A stretch of 5,148 nucleotides of DNA from Actinomycetota bacterium (GTDB lineage: Bacteria > Actinomycetota > Actinomycetes > S36-B12 > UBA10799): positions 1 to 5,148 of the forward strand of contig DMNR01000074.1 of assembly GCA_003452655.1 (NCBI GenBank). Direction: 5' to 3'. The number at the start of each line of letters is the position of its first letter. Within the stretch, counting starts at the first letter, position 1. Below, in pieces: positions 1-5,148 of this stretch. The position numbers were made by a program, and so were the translations under genes. Below the pieces are notes generated by a model that saw only the letters and a program-made list of their open reading frames with translations, was not told the DNA's origin and did no database searches.

Positions 1-1910
1 GGGTCGATCAGCCGGATGGTGACAGGCAGGCTGTCCATGGCCCGGAAGAGACCGTCGAAGTCCTCGCGCTGGAAGGGCAGCAGCACTGCCAACGCCTCGT
101 CGCGTGTCGCTTCGTCCTTGGCCAGGATCATCTTCTGGACGGTCGGCAGACGGCTCGTTTCGAAGAACATGTGCTCGGTGCGGGTCAGACCGATGCCTTC
201 AGCGCCGAATCTGCGGGCGCGCTGCGCGTCCACCGGGTAGTCGGCGTTGGCCCAGACACCCAGCGTGCGGATCTCGTCCGCCCAGCTCAGCAGCTTGATC
301 AGATAGGGGTCTTCGATGTCCGGGTCTTTGGTGGCGATCTTGCCGGTGAAGATTTCGCCGGTCGTGCCATCGAGCGAGAACCAGTCGCCCTCGTAGAAGA
401 CAGTGTTGTCGACGACCATGCGGCGTTCTTCGACGTTGACGCTCATGCTTGCCACGCCGACGACGGCCGGAATGCCGAACTGGCGGGCAACCAATGCGGC
501 ATGGCTGGTGCGGCCGCCGCGGCTGGTGATAATGCCCTTGGCTGCCAACATGCCGTGGACGTCGTTAGGAGTTGTTTCAGGGCGCACCATGATTACCGGG
601 CGCTTGTGCTCCTTGGCCCAGGTTTCAGCAGTATCGGCGTCGAAGGTGACCTGACCGACCGCCGCGCCAGGAGAAACATTGAGGCCGACCGCAACCAGTT
701 CACCACGGGCAGCCGCCTCTTTCTTGGCGTTCAGATCGAACTGCGGGTGCAGGTAGAAGTCGACATGCTCAGGCTGGACACGCTGGACAGCCTCGACCTT
801 GGAGATCAGTCCTTCGCCAACCATATCGACCGCGATGCGGATGGCGGCCTGCGCGGTTCGCTTGGCGTTGCGGGTCTGCAAGATCCAGAGGGTGCCGCGC
901 TCGACCGTGAATTCGATGTCTTGAGTCTCGCGGTAATAGTGTTCGAGCTGATTAGCAATGGCCGCCAGTTCCTCGTACATCTCCGGCATCACTTCCTTCA
1001 TGTCCACCATGCGCATGGTCTGGCGGGAGCCGGACACCACATCTTCACCCTGGGCATTGATCAGGAAGTCGCCTTCGATCTCGCGCACACCATCGGAGAC
1101 GTTGCGGGTAGTGAGCACGCCGGTGCCGCAGTCACTGCCCATGTTGCCGAACACCATGGTCACGATATTGACGGCGGTTCCCAGGTCGTGGGGAATCTTG
1201 GAAGCGTTGCGATAGTCGATGGCGCGCTTGCCGTTCCAGGAGCGGAACACCGCCTCGGTGGCCAAACGAAGCTGATCGTAGGGGTCGGAGGGGAACTCGC
1301 GCCCGGTATCCTTCTTGACAATCGCCTTGAATTCGTCGGTGATCGCTTTCAGGTTTTCGACGCTCAGGTCGGAGTCGCTGGCGACGCCTGCCTTGTGCCT
1401 GTAGGCTTCCAACACCTCTTCGAAATCATCCTTGGGCACATCCATCACGACCGATCCGAACATCTGAACCAGACGGCGGTAGGAGTCGTAGACGAACTTC
1501 TCGTTCCCGGTCAGTTCGACCATGCCGGCCACGGTCTCGTCGTTCAGGCCAATGTTGAGGACGGTGTCCATCATGCCTGGCATCGAGAACTTTGCGCCGG
1601 AACGGCAGGAGACCAGCAACGGGTTTTTGGGATCGCCGAATTTCTTGCCAGTTTTCTCTTCAGTGGCGGCCATGGCGGCCAGTTCCTGTTCCCACAGACC
1701 GTCCGGCAGCTGCTGGTCTGCTGCAAGATAGGCATTACACGCCTCAGTCGTCACGGTGAATCCTGGAGGTACCGGTAGCTTGCCGCGAATCATATCGGCC
1801 AGACCGGCGCCCTTGCCGCCCAAAAGTGAGCGCACACCGTCCCAACTGCCGCCGACGTACTTCTCTGCCTCGTCTACCTCATCGAATAGGTAGATCCATT
1901 TCTTGCTCAT
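1..1910 (-). CDS. ppdK: Pyruvate, phosphate dikinase (PPDK), C-terminus beyond left edge
   Basis: The enzyme is cytosolic and reversibly interconverts PEP + AMP + PPi and pyruvate + ATP + Pi through a phosphohistidine. The 636 complete codons seen read without interruption and follow bacterial PPDK throughout. The nucleotide-binding part has LGGKGAGLADM near residues 30-40, SCRSGAKFSMPGMMDT with R103, and LQTRN with Q345. The central domain has GGRTSHAALVAR with catalytic H470 and, two residues before it, T468, the position phosphorylated by the PPDK regulatory protein in plants and some bacteria. The PEP/pyruvate barrel begins with GIGLTRTEHMFF (R577) and breaks off after TIRLID (R633); both arginines match PEP-phosphate ligands. 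The Mg ligands and catalytic cysteine lie outside; the family is about 880 residues. The ATG at 1910 is chosen because AAGGAG lies 6 nt upstream. It is divergent from the phosphofructokinase genes, which suggests shared control of glycolysis. The identification is secure; the physiological direction cannot be read from sequence. Confidence 0.97.
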   Translation of the reverse strand, partial: MSKKWIYLFDEVDEAEKYVGGSWDGVRSLLGGKGAGLADMIRGKLPVPPGFTVTTEACNAYLAADQQLPDGLWEQELAAMAATEEKTGKKFGDPKNPLLVSCRSGAKFSMPGMMDTVLNIGLNDETVAGMVELTGNEKFVYDSYRRLVQMFGSVVMDVPKDDFEEVLEAYRHKAGVASDSDLSVENLKAITDEFKAIVKKDTGREFPSDPYDQLRLATEAVFRSWNGKRAIDYRNASKIPHDLGTAVNIVTMVFGNMGSDCGTGVLTTRNVSDGVREIEGDFLINAQGEDVVSGSRQTMRMVDMKEVMPEMYEELAAIANQLEHYYRETQDIEFTVERGTLWILQTRNAKRTAQAAIRIAVDMVGEGLISKVEAVQRVQPEHVDFYLHPQFDLNAKKEAAARGELVAVGLNVSPGAAVGQVTFDADTAETWAKEHKRPVIMVRPETTPNDVHGMLAAKGIITSRGGRTSHAALVARQFGIPAVVGVASMSVNVEERRMVVDNTVFYEGDWFSLDGTTGEIFTGKIATKDPDIEDPYLIKLLSWADEIRTLGVWANADYPVDAQRARRFGAEGIGLTRTEHMFFETSRLPTVQKMILAKDEATRDEALAVLLPFQREDFDGLFRAMDSLPVTIRLID

Positions 1911-2036
1911 GATTTGCTCCTTGAAATCTTTCGAATGGTCCGTAGAACACCAGCAACGCTGGAAGGCCTGCCAGGTGCTAAACAAAAACGATCCCGCCGG
2001 CGCCGTAGCTCGCCACCAAGCGGGACTACTCATTGA
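1911..2036 (-). promoter_or_regulatory. ppdK 5' leader with small hairpins
   Basis: If transcription starts about 7 nt past the -10 element, the ppdK mRNA has a leader of about 125 nt. Two short inverted repeats lie in it. CCAGC at 1950-1954 pairs with GCTGG at 1958-1962 across a 3-nt loop. TCCCGC at 1992-1997 pairs with GCGGGA at 2020-2025 across a 22-nt loop that contains the palindrome CGGCGCCG (1998-2005). Neither is followed by a U-run, so they are not clear terminators. The leader length is inferred from the predicted promoter. Confidence 0.35.
1917..1922 (-). promoter_or_regulatory. Ribosome binding site of ppdK
   Basis: On the minus strand this reads AAGGAG, with a 6-nt spacer (CAAATC) before the ATG at 1910. 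It is close to the ideal Shine-Dalgarno sequence and fixes the ppdK start. Confidence 0.85.
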
Positions 2037-2039
2037 GTA
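2027..2039. promoter_or_regulatory. Candidate operator: palindrome TACTCA-T-TGAGTA
   Basis: This is a perfect inverted repeat with 6-bp arms around a single central base, immediately downstream of the ppdK -10 element and over the predicted start point near 2036. A dimeric repressor bound here would block ppdK initiation. No regulator gene lies in the window and I do not recognise the motif as a known operator. A chance palindrome of this size is possible, so the position is the main argument. Confidence 0.4.
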
Positions 2040-2042
2040 TAG

Positions 2043-2071
2043 ATTATATGCTCATAAACTGGTTTTTGCAA
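2043..2071 (-). promoter_or_regulatory. Sigma70-type promoter of ppdK
   Basis: The minus strand reads TTGCAA (2071-2066), a 17-bp spacer, then TATAAT (2048-2043). The -10 is a perfect consensus, the -35 matches TTGACA at four of six positions, and the spacing is optimal. It points at ppdK and would start transcription near 2036. A second TATACT lies just downstream at 2041-2036 but has no good -35. This is a sequence match only; no start site has been mapped. Confidence 0.7.
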
Positions 2072-2200
2072 GATCATTAGGTGAAGAAAGGTGCGAAAAC
2101 GCTACAGCCTGCGATACATCTATTCAGTATCACAGCGTCCGCGGGTTATTGAGAAGATATGAAAACTGGTTGTGAAAAAACGTAGGATTTACAGCACCTG

Positions 2201-2209
2201 TGGTATACT
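2201..2209 (+). promoter_or_regulatory. Possible extended -10 promoter for the phosphofructokinase genes
   Basis: TGGTATACT combines a TG extension (2201-2202) with TATACT (2204-2209), five of six positions of the -10 consensus. No acceptable -35 hexamer lies 16-18 bp upstream, so it would depend on the extended -10. Directly upstream, ACAG at 2191-2194 and CTGT at 2198-2201 form an 11-bp inverted repeat that overlaps the TG element and could be a protein-binding site. Initiation near 2216 would give a leader of about 150 nt before the ATG at 2369. Confidence 0.4.
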
Positions 2210-2249
2210 ACCGCGGTCATAACAATGTTCAAGGCCCCGAAGGAACAAA

Positions 2250-2276
2250 ACAGGCAATGGCATTATGAACGCCTGT
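2250..2276 (+). promoter_or_regulatory. Hairpin in the tandem pfk leader
   Basis: ACAGGC at 2250-2255 can pair with GCCTGT at 2271-2276 across a 15-nt loop. It lies in the predicted mRNA leader, upstream of the interleaved stems at 2284-2322. There is no U-run after it, so it is not a simple terminator. Confidence 0.35.
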
Positions 2277-2283
2277 GAGCAAT

Positions 2284-2324
2284 TCTACCTCTTGTCGCCT
2301 TGGTAGAGTGATCTCGACAAGATC
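2284..2324 (+). ncRNA. Possible cis-regulatory RNA structure (pseudoknot or alternative stems) in the pfk leader
   Basis: Two complementary pairs interleave. TCTACC (2284-2289) pairs with GGTAGA (2302-2307), and TCTTGTCG (2290-2297) pairs with CGACAAGA (2315-2322). The order 5'A-5'B-3'A-3'B is that of an H-type pseudoknot, although with no nucleotide between the first two strands one pair would have to open. The stems could instead be mutually exclusive. A third option, GATCT (2310-2314) with AGATC (2320-2324), competes with the second stem. The segment ends about 45 nt before the chosen start codon. It matches no riboswitch class I can name. Confidence 0.3.
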
Positions 2325-2355
2325 AAAGATTGGCATTGAAGGACATCCCGGCATC

Positions 2356-2359
2356 AGGA
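2356..2359 (+). promoter_or_regulatory. Ribosome binding site that decides the tandem pfk start
   Basis: AGGA lies 9 nt before the ATG at 2369. The longer in-frame alternative, TTG at 2330, has only weak purine-rich sequence upstream and would add 13 residues that do not resemble the start of a phosphofructokinase. The ATG places the glycine-rich loop at residues 12-15, as expected for the family. Confidence 0.55.
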
Positions 2360-2368
2360 ATCGATAGT

Positions 2369-4612
2369 ATGAGCAGAAACCCTCGAATCGCAGTATTTAC
2401 AAGTGGCGGGGACTCGCAAGGTATGAACGGTGCGGTGCGCGCGGTGGTGCGCGCCGGTGTCAGCGCAGGGCTGGAAGTGTTCGCGATCTACGAGGGCTAT
2501 GAAGGGATGATCCGCGGCGGAGACTACATCCGCTCGATGCAGCACGATGACGTGGGCGGCATCCTTCATCTCGGCGGCACCGTTATTGGATCAGCCCGGT
2601 CAGACGCGTTTCGTACCCGCGAAGGACGGCTGGAAGCGGCCTTCAACCTGGTCAGCCGCGGCATCGACGCGCTGGTGGTGATCGGCGGCGACGGCAGCCT
2701 GACCGGCGCCAACCAGTTCCGCCAGGAATGGCAGAGCCTGCTGGTCGAACTTCAGGAGCAAGGCCGGCTGGCCGAAGAGGTCGCCGCGCAGCACCCGCAT
2801 CTGGCTATCGTCGGACTGGTCGGCTCCATCGACAACGATATGTTCGGCACCGACATAACCATTGGCACGGACACGGCGCTCCATCGCATCGTCGAGGCGG
2901 TGGATGCCATCGCCAGCACCGCCGCCAGCCACCAGCGCACCTTCGTGGTGGAGGTCATGGGACGTCACTGCGGCTATCTGGCCTTGATGGCCGGCCTGGC
3001 CACCGGCGCAAACTGGATATTGATCCCCGAAAGCCCGCCGCCGCTCGGCTGGGAAGATGAGATGTGTGAGACTATCGGCGCCGGCCGGGACACGGGGCGA
3101 CGCCACAACATCGTCCTGGTGGCCGAAGGCGCCATCGACTGCGAGGGCAAGCCGATCTCCAGCGAATACGTGCAACGCCTGCTCAGCGAACGGCTGGGCG
3201 AGGACACGCGGGTTACGATCCTGGGACACGTCCAGCGCGGCGGCTCGCCCAGCGCCTTTGATCGCAATCTGAGCACACTGCTGGGCGTTGAAGCGATCGA
3301 CGCGATCCTGTCGATGGAATCAAATGGCGAGCCGCTGGTCGTGGGCATGCAGGGCAACAAGTTGACCCGGACGTCACTGAAGGTCGCTCTGGAAAAGACC
3401 AAGGCCGTCGCCGACGCCGTCGCCGCCAGGAAGTTCGATGAGGCGCTCGAATTGCGCGGTCATTCATTCAGCGCCTCATTCGAAATTGTCCGCACGCTTG
3501 TCCGCGCCTCGCCCCACCCGCCCGCGCCAGAACAGCGCCGGTTGCGCATCGCCATCATGCACGGCGGCGGGCCTGCACCGGGCATGAACACGGCCGCGCG
3601 CGCCGCCGTCCGCATCGGCATCGATCGCGGCCATATCATGCTGGGCGTGCGCAATGCGTTTCGCGGCCTGATCAACAACGAAATTACCGAACTGAACTGG
3701 ATGAGTGTCAACGGCTGGGCCACGCGCGGGGGGTCAGAACTGGGGACGAACCGGACAGTGCCCAAGGGCCGCGACCTTTATGCCATCGCCCGTAGCCTGG
3801 AAGAGCACCGGATAGACGGCATCCTGATGATCGGCGGGTGGTCGGGCTATCAGTCGATTGTGGAACTGCACAACCAGCGCAAGAATTACCCCGCGTTTGA
3901 TATTCCGATGATCTGCCTGCCGGCAACGATCAACAACAATCTGCCCGGCACGGAGTTGAGCGTCGGGGCAGACACGGCTTTGAACAGCATCATTTCGGCC
4001 GTGGACAAGATCAAGCAATCGGCCGTTGCTTCCCAAAGAGCGTTCATCGTAGAAGTCATGGGCTACTACTGCGGCTATCTGGCCCTGATGGGCGCGCTGG
4101 CGACCGGTGCGGAGCGCGTCTATCTGCACGAGGAAGGCGTTACCATGCATGACCTCGTGGCGGACGTGGAAGAGTTCCGCAACGCCTTCGAACGCGGCAA
4201 GCGCCTCGGCCTGGTGATTCGCAACGAGATGGCCAACGAGGTCTATACCACCAACTTCATGCGCATGTTGTTCGAGGAGGAAGGCGGCTCTCTCTTCGAC
4301 GTACGCCAAGCCATTCTGGGTCACATGCAGCAGGGCGGCGAGCCGTCGCCGTTCGACCGTATCTTCGCGACGCGATTGGGCGTACATTGTATCGACTTCC
4401 TCGAAGAGCACATCCTGAAAAAGGATCCATTGGGAGTCTGCATCGGCCAGGTGCGCGGGGAACTCAATCTGACGCAACTGGACGATGTGCCGCGCATGAT
4501 GGATTACGCCCATAGCCGGCCGTTGAAACAGTGGTGGATGGACTTGCGGCCGATCGCGCAGTTGCTGTCGCGGCAGGGAACGTCGATTCCCGGCGACGAA
4601 CGAAATCTTTAG
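2369..4612 (+). CDS. Tandem-domain, eukaryotic-type 6-phosphofructokinase
   Basis: It is expected to phosphorylate fructose 6-phosphate to fructose 1,6-bisphosphate in the cytosol. The protein has 747 residues, against about 320 for ordinary bacterial PFK, and is two fused PFK domains like animal and fungal enzymes. Domain 1 (about 1-370) is catalytically intact: TSGGD (11-15), R77 in GSARSDAFR, ATP-type GGDGS (106-110), VGSIDND with catalytic D155, MGRHCGY (R199), and LGHVQRGG (H287, R290). Residues 119-147 form the extra segment seen in eukaryotic N-halves. After a proline-rich linker, domain 2 (about 391-747) keeps the fold (GGGPAPGMN at 399-407) but has GGWSGY for GGDGS, TINNN (520-524, N522 for the catalytic Asp), MGYYCGY and LGHMQQGG. 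These are the changes of the eukaryotic regulatory half. The C-terminal KQWWMDLRP (720-728) also matches that half. It lies 54 bp upstream of a second PFK. ATP use is inferred from G109 and G152; the effector is unknown. Confidence 0.93.
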   Translation: MSRNPRIAVFTSGGDSQGMNGAVRAVVRAGVSAGLEVFAIYEGYEGMIRGGDYIRSMQHDDVGGILHLGGTVIGSARSDAFRTREGRLEAAFNLVSRGIDALVVIGGDGSLTGANQFRQEWQSLLVELQEQGRLAEEVAAQHPHLAIVGLVGSIDNDMFGTDITIGTDTALHRIVEAVDAIASTAASHQRTFVVEVMGRHCGYLALMAGLATGANWILIPESPPPLGWEDEMCETIGAGRDTGRRHNIVLVAEGAIDCEGKPISSEYVQRLLSERLGEDTRVTILGHVQRGGSPSAFDRNLSTLLGVEAIDAILSMESNGEPLVVGMQGNKLTRTSLKVALEKTKAVADAVAARKFDEALELRGHSFSASFEIVRTLVRASPHPPAPEQRRLRIAIMHGGGPAPGMNTAARAAVRIGIDRGHIMLGVRNAFRGLINNEITELNWMSVNGWATRGGSELGTNRTVPKGRDLYAIARSLEEHRIDGILMIGGWSGYQSIVELHNQRKNYPAFDIPMICLPATINNNLPGTELSVGADTALNSIISAVDKIKQSAVASQRAFIVEVMGYYCGYLALMGALATGAERVYLHEEGVTMHDLVADVEEFRNAFERGKRLGLVIRNEMANEVYTTNFMRMLFEEEGGSLFDVRQAILGHMQQGGEPSPFDRIFATRLGVHCIDFLEEHILKKDPLGVCIGQVRGELNLTQLDDVPRMMDYAHSRPLKQWWMDLRPIAQLLSRQGTSIPGDERNL

Positions 4613-4666
4613 TCATCACGATTGATTCTATATTTTATTTATCTTTGTTGAAGGAGATTGATTGGT
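4613..4666 (+). other. Short AT-rich gap between the two pfk genes, probably one operon
   Basis: The 54-bp gap has no inverted repeat that could be a terminator, so co-transcription is likely. It contains TATATT (4629-4634) without a good -35, and an 8-bp direct repeat GATTGATT at 4620-4627 and 4656-4663. An internal promoter is possible but not supported. Confidence 0.5.
4651..4656 (+). promoter_or_regulatory. Ribosome binding site of the second pfk
   Basis: AAGGAG stands 10 nt before the ATG at 4667. The motif is strong and the spacing slightly long. It supports the ATG that begins [11 protein letters not shown], the expected N-terminus for this family. Confidence 0.75.
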
Positions 4667-5148
4667 ATGAGAATTGGAATCCTGACAGGCGGCGGCGACG
4701 TGCCGGGCCTGAACCCCTGTATCAAAGCGGTTGTAAACCGCGCGATTGACGCGGGCCACGAGGTCGTCGGCATTCGTCGGGGATGGGGCGGCTTGCTCAT
4801 GGTGGATCGGGATGACCCGACCACCATCGAAAAATTCATCCTGCCGCTCGATTATAACTCTGTCCGAACCATCGACCGCACTGGTGGCACGATCCTGCAC
4901 ACCAGCCGCACCAACCCCGGCAAAGTGAAGCCCGGCAGCGTGCCCGAATTCCTGATGGACCCGGAGCATCCGGAAGCCGAGGCGGCCGACAACTCGACGC
5001 GCGACTTTACGCCCCACGTCCTGAAAAACCTGGAGTATTTGAAGATCGACCGCCTGATTCCGATCGGCGGCGACGACACGCTCAGCTATGGCGAGCGGCT
5101 CCATCGCGAGGGGTTCCCGGTGGTTGCCATCCCCAAGACGATGGACAA
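4667..5148 (+). CDS. 6-phosphofructokinase, probably pyrophosphate-dependent, C-terminus beyond right edge
   Basis: It is a second phosphofructokinase, expected to act on fructose 6-phosphate in the cytosol. The 160 complete codons cover the N-terminal half of a single PFK domain: [12 protein letters not shown] (5-16), the sugar-phosphate arginine region HTSRTNP (R81), GGDDT (134-138) and PKTMD (156-160) with catalytic D160. D137 and K157 replace the two glycines (E. coli G104 and G124) that mark ATP-dependent enzymes; this Asp/Lys pair is the known signature of PPi-dependent PFK, whose reaction is reversible. About 30 extra, largely charged residues (about 85-115) separate R81 from the GGDDT strand, as in long PFK variants. 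It follows the tandem PFK by 54 bp and is probably co-transcribed. The window ends one base short of completing the codon after D160, so the substrate-binding half cannot be checked. The family is secure; the donor is inferred. Confidence 0.93.
   Translation, partial: MRIGILTGGGDVPGLNPCIKAVVNRAIDAGHEVVGIRRGWGGLLMVDRDDPTTIEKFILPLDYNSVRTIDRTGGTILHTSRTNPGKVKPGSVPEFLMDPEHPEAEAADNSTRDFTPHVLKNLEYLKIDRLIPIGGDDTLSYGERLHREGFPVVAIPKTMD

Larger units (their letters stand above)
1911..2368. other. Divergent intergenic regulatory region between ppdK and the tandem pfk
   Basis: This is about 460 bp without a convincing gene. It is noticeably more AT-rich than the flanking coding DNA, especially around 2027-2100 and 2155-2260. 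It holds the minus-strand ppdK promoter and leader on its left side, and the plus-strand promoter and structured leader of the phosphofructokinase genes on its right side. A plus-strand open frame from about 1903 to 2175 crosses it but has no ribosome binding site and overlaps the ppdK start, so it was not called. No tRNA, terminator with a U-run or insertion sequence was seen. Confidence 0.75.

Noticed and set aside
171..1778. Open reading frame of 535 codons on the plus strand, antisense to ppdK
   Set aside because: It mirrors the GC-rich codons of a well-recognised PPDK on the other strand, begins at a GTG with no ribosome binding site, and its translation shows no recognisable motif.
1903..2175. 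90-codon plus-strand frame in the divergent intergenic region
   Set aside because: It starts at a TTG inside the ppdK start region, has no Shine-Dalgarno sequence, runs through the AT-rich promoter DNA of ppdK on the other strand, and resembles no known protein.
2188..2193. TTTACA as a -35 element for the TATACT at 2204-2209
   Set aside because: It matches the -35 consensus well, but the spacer would be only 10 bp, too short for sigma70 promoters.
2237..2257. Glycine-riboswitch-like words CCGAAGG and CAGGCAA in the pfk leader
   Set aside because: The paired stems that frame these words in glycine aptamers are absent, the spacing is too short, and the downstream genes have no link to glycine metabolism.
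3734..4513. 259-codon minus-strand frame, and a similar 209-codon frame at 2600-3229
   Set aside because: Both are antisense shadows of the two halves of the tandem phosphofructokinase. Their similar composition simply reflects the internal duplication of the sense gene.
4613..4666. Internal promoter or terminator between the two pfk genes
   Set aside because: TATATT at 4629-4634 lacks a suitable -35, and no inverted repeat with a U-run is present.

Overview
This is a bacterial carbohydrate-metabolism segment with three real genes, two of them cut by the window edges. Shine-Dalgarno sequences precede the starts, a sigma70-type promoter is visible, and the genes sit in a compact divergent arrangement, so the context is prokaryotic. 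The coding DNA is GC-rich with GC-rich third positions, while the gap between the divergent genes and the gap inside the right-hand pair are clearly more AT-rich. The phylum cannot be fixed from this window. A GC-rich environmental lineage such as Chloroflexota is a guess only.

Layout. Positions 1-1910 on the minus strand hold the first 636 codons of pyruvate, phosphate dikinase (ppdK); its C-terminal catalytic part runs off the left edge. Positions 1911-2368 are a divergent intergenic region of about 460 bp. It carries a good minus-strand promoter for ppdK (TTGCAA, 17 bp, TATAAT), a 13-bp palindrome at the expected ppdK start point, a weaker plus-strand extended -10 for the right-hand genes, and a plus-strand leader with interleaved complementary segments that could form a pseudoknot. 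Positions 2369-4612 encode a 747-residue tandem-domain 6-phosphofructokinase that looks like the animal/fungal enzyme rather than the usual bacterial enzyme of about 320 residues. After 54 bp comes a second phosphofructokinase (4667 to the right edge), a single-domain type with the GGDD and PKTxD signatures of pyrophosphate-dependent enzymes.

How they fit together. All three enzymes act at the energy-conserving or committing steps of glycolysis. PPDK interconverts PEP + AMP + PPi and pyruvate + ATP + Pi. The single-domain PFK probably uses PPi reversibly. The tandem PFK has an ATP-type catalytic half and a catalytically dead half that resembles the regulatory half of eukaryotic PFK. The neighbourhood therefore looks like a control module where a reversible PPi-based route and an irreversible, probably allosteric ATP-based route coexist. 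The most interesting item is the eukaryotic-type tandem PFK in a bacterial operon and the unknown effector its dead half would sense.
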